64,000 nucleotides of DNA, taken from Strongylocentrotus purpuratus (lineage: Eukaryota; Echinodermata; Echinoidea; Camarodonta; Strongylocentrotidae). The position numbers and the translations under genes are program-made. Below, piece after piece: positions 37,684 through 47,335 of the stretch. The stretch is from positions 15,812,501-15,876,500 of the forward strand of contig NW_022145594.1 of the NCBI RefSeq assembly GCF_000002235.5, in the 5' to 3' direction. The notes beneath the pieces are model-generated. The model saw only the letters and a list, made by a program, of their open reading frames with translations, did not search any database and was not told where the DNA came from. The first letter of the stretch is position 1. Each line of letters opens with the position of its first letter.

Positions 37684-40600
37684 ATTAATATTGTTATTAT
37701 ATCATGTTAAATCCACCTTTCTACGTCTACGTACAGTTACTCCAGATCCACCTTCTCGGTTCTTCATCGACCCAAACCAGACGACATCTTCAACTCTCTT
37801 CGTTACCTGGCAACAAGGATACGATGGCGGGTTGAAACAAACTTTTACTCTGGAATACTGTCCCAACGACACGCAGGTAGATAAAGAGGGGTGTGGTGTT
37901 GTCACAAATGTCACAGGAACATCCTACAGATTCATTGGACTGAACTCATTCACATGGTACAGGATACGTCTCTGGGCAGTGAACATCGCGGGGAATAGTA
38001 GCGCAGTGCATATGGTAGCTTCAACGACTCGTAAGTTTCTAAATAACGAGAAATTCTAAAATGTTTTCCGTTCGAACTTTAATCATCCACAAAAGTGTTC
38101 CTTTTTTCCTGTTACCTGAACGCCTTTTTCGTGGTTCTTTTCATTTCGAACACTACCTTTTCTGCATTCTAAATTGCTAATGTATAAAGAAAGTGCTTTT
38201 AATTTGCTAATTAACCTACATTATACTTCTTTCTCGAAACCGTAAACAAAAAGAAGTATTGGTAACCATTCTACAAGCTCATCTACAGAGAATGTGTCAA
38301 CTGTTTACAACAAAAAGTAGACATATTGTTTAATACTTTCTCTTATAACGGTCGTAATCATTTACATACCTACAGATTTAGTTATAAATGTAAATTTATA
38401 TTAATTTTGCATGATAATGGTTGTGGTCGGATAAGGAAGAATACATTAAAGTTTATTGCAGTATTGCACAACTGTAATTCTCACCATCATCCAGTTCAAT
38501 CTATACTGTATAGTTTATACTATGAGTGTAAAGATTAACTAAATCATTAAATACAGACAACTTTCCACTTGATGATAGAAACTTGTCTGAGTTATTTATA
38601 AACCATTTCTTTCAGTTCAATTACAAATCTTACAAACAGCGACCCTTAGATTAAAAACCACATATCAAATGTCATTAATTAAAAGCTGTTTCTTGTTTCT
38701 CTTTTATACTTCCTTGTTTGGGCTTTATACAGCATTGCAACCCGAGAGCTATGGTAAGGATAAAAGCTTTATCATTGAGAAAGATCCCTTTTGTTTTCCT
38801 GTTTGATTGGTTGGTTGGCTGTGAGAGGAAACTGTTTTCGTCCCATTTGTACAAACTTTTTTTTTTTTTTTTTTTTTTTTTTACATAGAGGTCCTCTTGC
38901 TATACACAACATATTGTCTGCACAAGACGTCTTTCTTAATTCCAGTAAAAGGAATATGTTTCATTTTCCATTTTGAATCAGTCAACAGAAAAGCACAATT
39001 CTATTCTCTCCCATGAAATCATTTAAATGAATAGCTAGCTCTGACATGTTTAATGAAAGTTTGACTAAGCAGAAATACAAAGAGGGATGTTCAAACGGAG
39101 CGAGCAGAATAATGTTTCCCTTATATTTAGCTTTAACCCTTGTTTGTTTACTAATTTAAAGACTGTGTATCAAAACATCCAATTGAACAACTCTTACAAA
39201 ATACATAACACATTACAGTATGATGCATATTTTATTATCCCATACTCTGTCTCTATCTAACACAAATTAGTAATACCATAGCAATGTCCCTCTCTTTGTT
39301 GTGGGTGCTTTTGGTGCTTTTTTGACATATAGGCATAACGAGCAGCTGGGATGAACAGAAACATATCTTAACATTGTCAAAGGCAAACCAATCCCACGAA
39401 GAAATCTGCTTCATCACACGGTGGACTTACAGCGGGCCAGACTGTGCCACTGTGAATAGATCAAAGTGCGTTGAACCGGGCACAGAGGTCAGCGTTGACC
39501 CGGATGATGACACAGTTTTGGTGACCTTTGGAAGGGGACTATGCAGTACACCAGCTGATATAACAGGTAAAGCTGTTATCCTTTTTTGTATAATTAATCA
39601 TAATAAAAGGAGACTATTTTAAAATAGCCTCTATACATTCACCATTGATTCCCATGAGTTGCGAAAGTTCTCAAGATCTTAATGAAAACGAGGTATCGAA
39701 ACATACAGTATATTTTTTTTAAGTGGCAAGAAAAAAGCAAAGGTCCCTTAATGCAACTGCATATTCATCATAACATGCTTCCTAAATGTTTTAACTTACA
39801 TTGAAACGTAAAGCCCACATTTACTAGTTGTAATCTACATACATAACGATAAATGGACATGGGACAGAAAGAGTTCACGTTTAGCTGTATGTGTGTACGT
39901 GGGTGGGTGGATGAACATGAATATACCTTTGTGTTTGAACGTTTTTACATGTTTGTGTGCGTATGTGTGTTGTGTGGATGAGTGTCTGAATGTGTGTATG
40001 TGTGGATTGGATGTACATGTTTGTGTGGGTGGATCCATATGTGGGTGGGTTCACATGTGCTTTAAGATTCACAAATTACATGCACATGGGTATAGATGAA
40101 TTCCCATGTCTTGGGTACGTGTCAGTATTTATTTGTTACGGATAATAAACATGCATGTGTGCAGGTGTGGGTGGATATACATGGGGGTGTGTGTGGATTA
40201 ATATGTGTGTGTGTGGGGGGGGGGGTAGTAGTAATAGATATTAACTCTGTCAAACACAACACATCCTCCTACATGGCTTCGTATAACGTTATTCGAAACA
40301 CAAATGATATAGAGATGTGAAAGAAACATCCATACATAAACCATGGATATAACTAAATTTGCCATTAAACCAATCTCCTACAAATTATGTTAGAAAACCA
40401 ATAACCACAACATTATAGTCATGGTATTGTGTCGTCCTAGACTCACCAGTTGAGAGGCAGCCATCAACTGAACTTAAACTTCCTTACATGATAATCGCAA
40501 TTGGAGTGATTGTCTCTGCTGGCTCCATCCTGCTGATTTCACTGGGTTTGATGTACTTCTATGGAGTGTTATGCTGTATGAAACTAAAGAAGGGTATGTC

Positions 40601-42956
40601 GTAAAGCAGCTGCCCCTCTACGTTCACCTCCAAATAAAAAAAAAATACATTACCCATTCCCTTTTTAAAAAATTCTTAAAGCTTCAGTCTTCAACTTCTT
40701 GTTACGTTTCCTTTTTATTTCGCCACCTCTTGATTTTTTTTTGATTTTTTTTTTTTTTTTATGTTGTGTTTCTTTTCTTCTTCTCTCTTTCTTTTTATTT
40801 ATGTGTATTTCGATTACTTTTTCTGCCCTTAGATGGAATTCATATCCCCACTGAGAGTTTTATTTTTCTTTTTCTTTTTTTTTAAATACATTTGGTTTAT
40901 TAAGTTTTTTCTTTCGTTTGTATTAATTTACCTTCCGGAGGTTCTTTATCTTCTTGTTTATCGTTGTTTATCATACGTTGTTTAGCACACTTTATGAGCA
41001 GCGGGAAATTGAAATAGTTATACAAATAATAGAGAATACCATAATGGTATTCTCTATTATTTGTATAACTATTATGGTATTCTCTATTATTTGTATAACT
41101 ATTATGGTATTCTCTATTATTTGTATAACTATTTCAATTTCCCGCTGCTCATAAAGTGTGCACTCCTGTTTATCATAAATAATCCTTACACTTTCACATT
41201 TTCTTACCAACTATGTTTACCCATAAAATCTCACCCTTTCTATCCTGATCTCTCGTACATTGTTGTTGTAGTCGCTGTAGCATTCATGATGGCAAATAAC
41301 AGTGTTAATACTGAGACAGAAATTGAGGTGTAAGAAAATATGGGAAAAAACACATCTTAAATTAGTATAGTTCCAAGCAGGACAAGAATACAGTCATAAA
41401 GATCAACATAGGATAAAGGAGAGGCTAACTGCTAGTCGGAGGAATATGAATTAGGATACTTTAAGTTTGATTTTTATTCACATGAATTTATTGTTTACAA
41501 TGTTTTTAATTTAAACGGATCGATTCATTGATCTGTAATCATGGATATTGTTTTCAATATAAAATTAATCAAATTTTATAATGGCAGTCAACTTTTAAAA
41601 GGTATCTATGCTAAAATATGTGCTTGCATTAACATGACTCTTCTTTACATTTAATTTTATTCTGTGCACTCCAAGCAGACAATGGAAAACACAATCAGCC
41701 AGTAGGTCAAATGGTAGGTCTATTATTTTGCATTACTTACTGATATGATATTAAAAAATAGTATTAAGGGAAATAAAAATAGCATTACTTAATCAATCGT
41801 AGTTTCATTGCGAAATACATGCATATCGGTTAATCTTCAACTGCGTCTTGTGGAAACAACTTATCTACACACATTCAGCATTCTTAACAGAAATCAAAAC
41901 ATTTTAATGACCCATTTAAATCATAATTAAACCCCATGAATTTAATTGTCAAGTTAAAAGGTAATTTATTTCTTTGTTTTCAATTGAAATGTAACCAAAA
42001 TTGAAAATCAGTTACTGAGCTGCTTTTAACAACTCTGAATTTTAGAATGCACGGGAACTCGTTTTGAAAAAAATAAAAATGAAATGAAATAAGGAATATC
42101 TACTGCTTGGTCACTTTTCTCCTACACATAAATGTACAGTTATTCAAAAGTTGATTACCAATCTCAGGTTCGGTTGATGAAATCTTGTTTGTACTTTGAA
42201 CAGAAAACCTTATAAAGGTCGGGACAAAATGTTTATGTTCGCCCCTGGCGCCATATTTCCTTTAAATACACGCCGCTGTGTTTTGGTTTAATGCTTTGCC
42301 TCTTTGAATTACAAGCTACTGATATACTCAATTTTTTTTTTAAAGGCTCAGGTACCGTTCAAAGGAATTTAAGTGCAAACCATTGATACATAGGCCTACT
42401 CTGAATAAAGGAATTATATATTTTGATATTTTGAAATTCACTTTACGTATTTTGCTTGAAAATATTATTGTAGGCGGACCAGGGAGAATATGCTGAAATA
42501 GCACCAGTACCTCCACCTCACGCCTCCAAATCAACTACAAGCGATTACATGGACTTGAAACCTATTCCTCGCACCAACAATGACACAACTACAAGCTACT
42601 ACATGGACTTGAAGCCTGTTCCTCGCACCAACAATGACACAACTACAAGCGACTACATGGACTTGAAGCCTGTTCCTCGCACCGACAATGACACAACTAC
42701 AAGCGACTACATGGACTTGAAGCCTGTTCCTCGCACCGACAATGACACAACTACAGGCTACTACATGGACTTGAAGCCTGTTCCTCGCACCAACAATGAC
42801 ACAACTACAAGCTACTACATGGACATGAAGCCAATTTCTCCCACCGACAATGACGAATACATCAGTCCTAGTGCTACTCGAAAGTGTCCTGAGGCTGTCG
42901 ATGTAAATAGGGACATGACCGATGAAAGTGCGCTGCAAAACGTCCCAGACAATTAA
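31678..42956 (+). CDS. A4: full-length IgSF receptor, 5 Ig + Fn3 + TM + tyrosine-repeat tail
   Basis: Exons: signal peptide 31678-31736, V 31872-32225, Ig2 33595-33927, Ig3 34947-35294, Ig4 35657-35965, Ig5 36267-36572, Fn3 37737-38030, optional 21-nt exon 38733-38753, juxtamembrane domain 39333-39566, TM 40441-40593, cytoplasmic 41679-41713 and 42474-42956. Joins are phase 1 until the last, which is phase 0. The product is a type I membrane receptor with a V-type tip. Its tail has EYAEI and six YMD(L/M)KP motifs, the last being YMDM, a classic PI3-kinase p85 SH2 site. This suggests kinase-coupled signalling; ligand unknown. Oddities: the signal exon has one T too many in a nine-T run, putting it out of frame with V, and the tail stops 64 codons before an ancestral-looking end. 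Two MITEs sit in its introns. It is the only unit here with a membrane anchor. Confidence 0.8.
31872..32225 (+). CDS. A4 exon V (Ig1)
   Basis: 118 codons, phase 1-1, the same length as the A2, A5 and A6 V exons. B strand QVCTFTPQNRNRLVIW, extra pair CREYLSC, F strand GDNYECTVSG. Confidence 0.8.
32292..33188. mobile_element. MITE with CACTGTAAAAAAA ends in the A4 V-Ig2 intron
   Basis: About 897 bp. The left end CACTGTAAAAAAAGAAT and the right end ATTATTTTTTTACAGTG form an imperfect terminal inverted repeat, flanked by TA on both sides. Subterminal inverted repeats also occur (GTAGAATTTACTT near 32344 and its complement near 33081). The matching A3 intron near 20560 lacks the insert and reads CTTGTATAATTT. 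A TA target and a short inverted repeat suggest a Tc1/mariner-type driver; no transposase is present. Confidence 0.78.
33595..33927 (+). CDS. A4 exon Ig2 (CD80-like C2)
   Basis: 111 codons, phase 1-1. Core FTCEADWARPPVVLEW, F strand LRCTASHPQL. Confidence 0.82.
33969..34680. mobile_element. MITE with ~60-bp inverted ends in the A4 Ig2-Ig3 intron
   Basis: 712 bp bounded by AGGGACTTTTCGATTTGCAC and its complement. The inverted match extends about 60 bp, including GACTGCGACGTATGCGGTCA. The flanks are compatible with a TA or ATT target duplication. The A2 intron at about 8240 gives the empty site. The interior holds two ~135-bp direct repeats (about 34100-34235 and 34236-34370) sharing ACACCAAATTCGGTGCATGG. 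Confidence 0.82.
34947..35294 (+). CDS. A4 exon Ig3
   Basis: 116 codons, phase 1-1, starting LPSSMLLFQTGD. Core ITCKSIGSLPAVELSW, F strand LQCNAFFDE. Confidence 0.8.
35657..35965 (+). CDS. A4 exon Ig4
   Basis: 103 codons, phase 1-1. Core VSCKAANGYPAPLIHW, F strand LRCQAVQLT. Confidence 0.82.
36267..36572 (+). CDS. A4 exon Ig5
   Basis: 102 codons, phase 1-1. Core LKCTSDANPPAFIFQW, F strand FKCIAFSSCGSGS, with an additional Cys next to the G strand. Confidence 0.8.
37618..37681. repeat. (TA)n microsatellite
   Basis: About 60 bp of TATA and AATA repeats about 55 bp before the Fn3 acceptor of A4. Confidence 0.85.
37737..38030 (+). CDS. A4 exon Fn3 (only complete copy)
   Basis: 98 codons, phase 1-1. 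It has the Fn3 features TPDPPSRFFID, LFVTWQQGYDGG, FTLEYCPND, YRFIGLNSFTWYRIRLWAVN and NSSAVHMVAS. Two Cys (CPND, GCGVV) may pair. All other Fn3 copies here are truncated. Confidence 0.85.
38733..38753 (+). CDS. A4 candidate 21-nt microexon
   Basis: A TTTATACAG acceptor is followed by 21 nt (seven codons across the joins, about PLQPESY) and a GTAAGG donor. It is phase 1-1, so including or skipping it keeps the frame between Fn3 and the juxtamembrane exon. Supported only by splice motifs and phase. Confidence 0.35.
39333..39566 (+). CDS. A4 juxtamembrane extracellular exon (unassigned domain)
   Basis: 78 codons, phase 1-1, in frame between Fn3 and TM. It has four Cys (EICFITRW, GPDCATV, RSKCVEP, RGLCSTP) and acidic SVDPDDDTV. 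The W..ILTL and TRWTY pattern recalls a diverged Fn3, but I cannot assign the family. Confidence 0.6.
39885..40225. repeat. TG-rich degenerate repeat
   Basis: Irregular GTGTGTGGGTGGAT-type units ending in a G-run near 40215, within the intron before the TM exon. Both strands give long open frames that are artefacts of the repeat. Confidence 0.7.
40441..40593 (+). CDS. A4 transmembrane exon
   Basis: The CCTAG acceptor and GTATGT donor bound 153 nt, phase 1-1. After a short stalk (PVERQPSTELKLP) comes a hydrophobic helix starting MIIAIGVIVSAGSILLISLG, then CCMKLKK as the stop-transfer end. Cytoplasmic Cys could be palmitoylated. Confidence 0.82.
40985..41161. mobile_element. Fold-back element with triplicated arm
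   Basis: Perfect inverted ends GCACACTTTATGAGCAGCGG and its complement enclose ~55-bp arms. The right arm contains three copies of a 33-bp unit with TATTCTCTATTATTTGTATA. No coding capacity. Probably a fold-back MITE. Confidence 0.75.
41272..41333 (+). CDS. Alternative A4 cytoplasmic exon (candidate)
   Basis: After a GTTGTTGTAG acceptor the frame from TM reads AVAFMMANNSVNTETEIEV and stops. If instead the GTGTAAGA at 41328 is used as a donor, the exon is phase 1-0, exactly like 41679-41713, and would join the tail exon in frame. It could give a tyrosine-free short tail or a mutually exclusive exon. Confidence 0.3.
41679..41713 (+). CDS. A4 cytoplasmic exon 1
   Basis: 35 nt, phase 1-0, AAGCAG acceptor and GTAGGT donor. 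It encodes DNGKHNQPVGQM across the TM join and makes the phase change needed for the tail exon. Confidence 0.6.
42474..42956 (+). CDS. A4 tail exon with YMDLKP repeats
   Basis: 160 codons from a TTGTAG acceptor in phase 0 to TAA. It begins ADQGEYAEIAPVPPP, then six 18-residue units of the form (D/Y)YMDLKPVPRTNNDTTTS, the last with YMDM, then DEYISPSATRKC. YxxL/I/M tyrosines bind SH2 proteins when phosphorylated. The Y-to-Y spacing is 18, wider than a standard ITAM. KPVPR could also be an SH3 ligand. The tail stops early relative to the open frame that follows. Confidence 0.8.
   Translation, partial: ADQGEYAEIAPVPPPHASKSTTSDYMDLKPIPRTNNDTTTSYYMDLKPVPRTNNDTTTSDYMDLKPVPRTDNDTTTSDYMDLKPVPRTDNDTTTGYYMDLKPVPRTNNDTTTSYYMDMKPISPTDNDEYISPSATRKCPEAVDVNRDMTDESALQNVPDN
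42543..42866 (+). repeat. 54-bp coding minisatellite, six units
   Basis: Six 54-bp units start at 42543, 42597, 42651, 42705, 42759 and 42813. The first five are nearly identical and the last is more diverged. The period is a multiple of three, so unit number can change without a frameshift. Confidence 0.9.
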
Positions 42957-43152
42957 GATTGTGTAAGTCCTAGTTCTACTCGAACGTGTTCTGGGTCGGT
43001 AAATGTAAATACAGACGAAAAGGCGTCTAAAAACGAATCCGGTGATCCTCAATATATCAATACCCTTCCCACAGCACAAGAAGCTAAGGCTAAAAAACCA
43101 CTACATAATTATACTAACATGTATCCCATACCGCCTATGTCGTCTCCGTAAC
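42957..43152 (+). pseudogene. Open continuation of the A4 tail after the stop
   Basis: The same frame stays open for 64 codons after the TAA and ends at TAA 43150. It starts DCVSPSSTRTCSGSVNVN, which resembles the upstream EYISPSATRKCPEAVDVN, and later has PQYINTL and NYTNMYP, which fit Grb2-type (YxN) and p85-type (YxxM) sites. This looks like a former tail end, or one reached by readthrough. Confidence 0.6.
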
Positions 43153-43262
43153 ATTTTTATTCTCGATAAAGAAGAGTGGCGCACTGGGTAAATCAAAAGT
43201 TGAAGTGCTAACACATGAACATAGCATAATCAGAAATGGTACAAACATCCCACTTAATTAGC

Positions 43263-43268
43263 AATAAA
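43263..43268 (+). terminator. AATAAA, likely A4 poly(A) signal
   Basis: First canonical hexamer after the tail, 307 bp past the TAA and 111 bp past the second stop. Confidence 0.5.
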
Positions 43269-45304
43269 GAGACCTTTCTCAGATGAAAAGGAGGCGTACA
43301 CCGTCAATAGCTTTCGTGGATCAACGTTGATGAAGGTTTGTATATATATGGGTTTGTTTTCGCTGTGTAAAAGGAAAAATATATTCTTTAGTCATTTCAT
43401 ATGTAAAAATATCTAAATATAAAGGAAAAACTAGAATGAGAGAATATCTGGTGCCCAAAACTGTACGAGTAGGTTTATACATTGTTTATTATTCATGTGA
43501 TTTTCTTTAAAATACTATTGTCATGATTGTATCGAATTTTATCATACCTCTAAATCTACTGAGTAAATGAGTGAACGAGTAAATTGCACCCCATACTTAA
43601 GTAGTAATATTAAGTTAATATTAAGATAATGCCGCATGTTATGGATTAAGATTGATATTTGTTATGTATAATCATAATTCACTCGAAAGGTATAGATCAT
43701 CTTTCATTCGGTTCCATCATCACATTGTACACACTTTCACATTAAATTTTAGAACATACTGCTAATGCATGTAGACATAATGTGAAAAGGTGGACCCCTA
43801 ACATAACACCATGATCTATTGCAAACGTTGCACAAATGATTCGTTTTTATTGAAACAGTTTTATGTAAATGTATTAAACCGGTATTTCCATGTAAACTTA
43901 TGCATGTATACTTATCACGTTATTAAACATCTTAATATATATTTTTGCTGGATTATAACGCATAATAAATATTAACTGTTTCTAAAGAATATGCTGTAAA
44001 TATGGAATTATACCTACTATCGTATGTTCTTAGGATTTCTTGCACCGCTGTTGTTATTATAATTTCAATTAGGGTTAAAATCTGTCACATTTACACGAAT
44101 TTAAAAATCGGAATTTAGTAAATGTATTATAATGATGATGTTTAAATGAACATTCATATTTCAATAATTGTCGAAGGATAAGCTGTCGAATATTTTATCT
44201 TAAAGCAACTACTAAATATAAGTATGTAGCAAATACATGTAAGATATCCCAACCTACTGTTCTGCAAAGGTTTAAAATGCATCGTGTATCGATTATAATG
44301 CTATATTTACACTTGTATGGCACGACTTGCTTTTCATTACAACTACTTGCTCCAAGAGTAGATTTAATCTCCTACTCTTGCATGTAAGTCTAACCGGCTG
44401 CAGGATCACATTGTAGGCAACACTGTAAACAGATGACGAACACTATATTTCTATGAGGCACACTTTAAAAACAATTCGCTGTTAACTATTAAATGTATGC
44501 ATAGAGTGTGTTGTTTGAATAATACAATATCTCGGTCATGTGTTGCACAATCGCAATTTGTAAAACATTGAATTATACATGTTAACTTGTAGTTTAACAA
44601 TGGTCTCTTTCAATCCATTTGTATACACAGTATCTGTACCTGTAACCTGCAGCCTAAAGATGTACAATCAAATTTAATTAAAAAATGTTTTTCTGCATAA
44701 CAGTAGTGCTTGATAGTATGAAATTTGGTTTAAATACTGCGGGTTTTGTAACATTTATATGTCAAGTTAATGATAATAACTATAATGGCAGATATTATAA
44801 TTCTCATGTATGTAAATCCATATAATTACCACACCATTGCACCGTTTCACTCTGAATGAGATCAGCATTTGTAATATAGACTGCAATAATAATTGACTTT
44901 AGACGAATACAAATAATATGAATGTAGCAAACAAGTCCTGCATTGTAAATCCTGGGAGACTTTAGTGTCATGTATACATTGAATTGCATTTGTATCTGAG
45001 AATATCGAATCCTTAACTAATCAAATCATTATTGCATACTTGTATACAACAAATGTAATTAATATTGCTTTTGTAGTATTTCAACGTTACTTCATCACAT
45101 GAGGATATCCGTCAAGTGGACACTTATTTTCTATGATCAGTTATTATTATTATTTGTATAGTCTGTCTGTATTTTTATTCATTAAAGGTCTATTCCCCCC
45201 AACAATTCTGATTCATCGATTAATCAATTTATTTAAAGCAATCGTTTTATCTTTGCATTGCACTGAGTGCACTGCGTGACAGACATGTAGGAAATATACT
45301 CCTT

Positions 45305-45625
45305 GTTATGTATTTCAATACAAGCTGCACAGATAAAAACAATGATGAGGTTTTAAAAGTGTATATTTGCTTGTAACACTATACTGTGACAGGTTCTTAC
45401 AATGCATTTTAATAAAAGCTGCAAAGATAAAACAATGATAAGGTTTTAAAAGTGTATATTCACTTGTTACACTATACTATGACAAGTTCTTACAAAGCAT
45501 TTCAATAAAAGCTGCAAAGATTAAACAATGATGAGGTTTTAAAAGTGTATATTTACTTGTTACCCCTATACTATGTCAGGTTCTTATAATGCATTTTAAT
45601 AAAAGCGGCACGGATAAAACAATGA
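45305..45625. repeat. ~93-bp tandem repeat, about 3.4 copies
   Basis: Each unit holds AATAAAAGCTGC-like sequence followed by GATAAAACAATGATGAGG and TTTTAAAAGTGTATATT. Units begin near 45305, 45397, 45491 and 45585 with some divergence. Confidence 0.85.
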
Positions 45626-45697
45626 ACCTTAACAGGTAAATGATTATTAAAGCTGCCGCGTGTTTTATTTTATCTGCTTTCGAAGGGCTTGAGGCAT

Positions 45698-45783
45698 TTA
45701 ATCTTCCTTAAAGTCTTCGCTGTCACAGCAAGCTTCAGATGCAGAGTCGTTGGCCCTGGTATCAGCAGGCTCTAAAATGTTTT
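45698..45783 (-). CDS. Possible terminal exon of a minus-strand gene
   Basis: On the minus strand, TCCTCCATTTCAG is followed by 28 codons (ILEPADTRANDSASEACCDS then EDFKED) and TAA, with an AATAAA about 40 bp later. The rest of the gene is not seen, so this may be chance. Confidence 0.25.
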
Positions 45784-46377
45784 CTGAAATGGAGGATTTG
45801 AAATAAATTATTATTTCTCCAAGGGTTAAGGGCATGACAAAATAACACACAAGCACATTTAACAAAGAAATTATAAAAAATACAAAATGAGGAATGAACG
45901 ATGATTACAAACGAGAGAAAAAATTAACAAAAACAAACTGCAACAAAGAAGCTTTACATTAAAGACAAACTGAATGAAAACAAGATGGATGAAATATATG
46001 GGATTATGAATTGAACACAGGGGTCAATAAATTAAACAGATAAATATTATATACAAGCATTTATAACGAGTGTGATGGGCAACAACACCCACAAAATAGG
46101 GATAAACGTCATAGTTTGAATAATTCAAGAAAGAACTGAAAGTTTTAGAGTGGAAACTAGAAATGTGGGAGAATAATATGTGACAGAAAAAGTGTAAAGT
46201 ATTTATGAATGATGTCAAGGAAATAAAGATATTTACATGGAGAGAGTAGGGCTATTTGTGGATGAATTTTCAATGACAGAATGAACGGAGGACGACAGAG
46301 TGAGAGGATATGAGGCCTGCCATGCAAAAATTGTATACAAAGCAGCAAGAGAGATAGCGAACACTAGATTTAAAGAT

Positions 46378-46760
46378 AAAGTTGAGTTCTGGTCATACAA
46401 ATGCATTGTAAAGGAAATTGTGGATTCGATGAGAAATGTTGATCATGTAGCATATAAGTATTGATGATGTACTGCAAGATTCTGGATTCATCAGAATGAT
46501 AGAACACTTGACCCAGTCTTGGCATAGTAAGAAGTAATGTACACATTAAGATAAATATGGTACTTTACAAAGATATCGCATTAAAATCCAGCCTTATTTT
46601 CAAACTTGTAATTGTCATATTTAGAACATGAAGGCATTTGAAGAGCCATTCGTTTAAAGGTTACATTTTTTTTATCTGATGTCTTTCCGCACTTGCATAA
46701 AAACAATAATAACCCTCAGAAATTATTGTTCACCTCTCCCCAGTACTCAACCTTCTCTAT
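46378..46760 (+). pseudogene. Relic of a type A Ig2-Ig3 intron
   Basis: Matches the A3 intron at 21396-21790 in order and orientation (GAGTTCTGGTCAT, TACTGCAAGATTCT, CACTTGCATAAAAACAATAA). No flanking Ig exon survives. It marks a lost unit. Confidence 0.6.
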
Positions 46761-47278
46761 AAAGGGATAGTTGACTTTGAGTATAGAGGGCGATACACAA
46801 ATACCATGTATATATCATACATAACTATACATTCTCTACTAGTAACGAGGACATGTGCATAAGTAAAGAACGATTTTGAATAATCTGGATTTCGTAAATA
46901 TATAGAATAGGAGACAAAAAATATGAATTATATCATCATCAGCAGCATTTAAAACACAACACACACAAAAAAACCTGCCACTAAGTAATGACACCATAGG
47001 GTTAGAATTTAAGAATCATGGGAGATCACATATCACATGAAGAAGGGGGAAGAAACATGGACTGTCTCCGTAATGGGAAAGGAGTATCAATGCGTCGTTT
47101 ACTAATGAGCATATTCTCTATCAGCGTATCACAGGCATAACAGAAATATGGACATTTAAAGGCAAATGAGCATAACAAGAACTTCTTGCGGTGAGCAACA
47201 GGGAACAAAGGTGAAGAACCCATAGTCCTTCTTCATAAGGCAATGGTACAAAATATTTTAAATGTTATATTTGGACAA

Positions 47279-47335
47279 AGATGACAGCGGCATTAACCAA
47301 TGTAGAGTGACGATAATTCTTGCATCATAGTATAA
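47279..47335 (+). pseudogene. Possible relic of a type B V exon, F strand
   Basis: GATGACAGCGGCAT is identical to the B1 V exon over 14 bases and reads DDSGINQCRV. The homologous part is short and ends at a stop, so the call is tentative. Confidence 0.35.

Noticed and set aside
39835-40320. Several Cys- and His-rich open frames
   Set aside because: They are produced by the TG/CA-rich repeat and appear in several frames on both strands.
40992-41333. Repetitive open frames on both strands around the fold-back element
   Set aside because: They arise from the palindromic 33-bp units, with no splice or start context except the small candidate exon at 41272.
42531-43079. 182-codon minus-strand open frame over the tail exon
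   Set aside because: It is an antisense shadow of the 54-bp repeats. The plus strand has the splice acceptor and the correct phase.
45305-45625. Tandem repeat considered as a CRISPR array
   Set aside because: Units are contiguous and divergent with no spacers, and the context is animal DNA.
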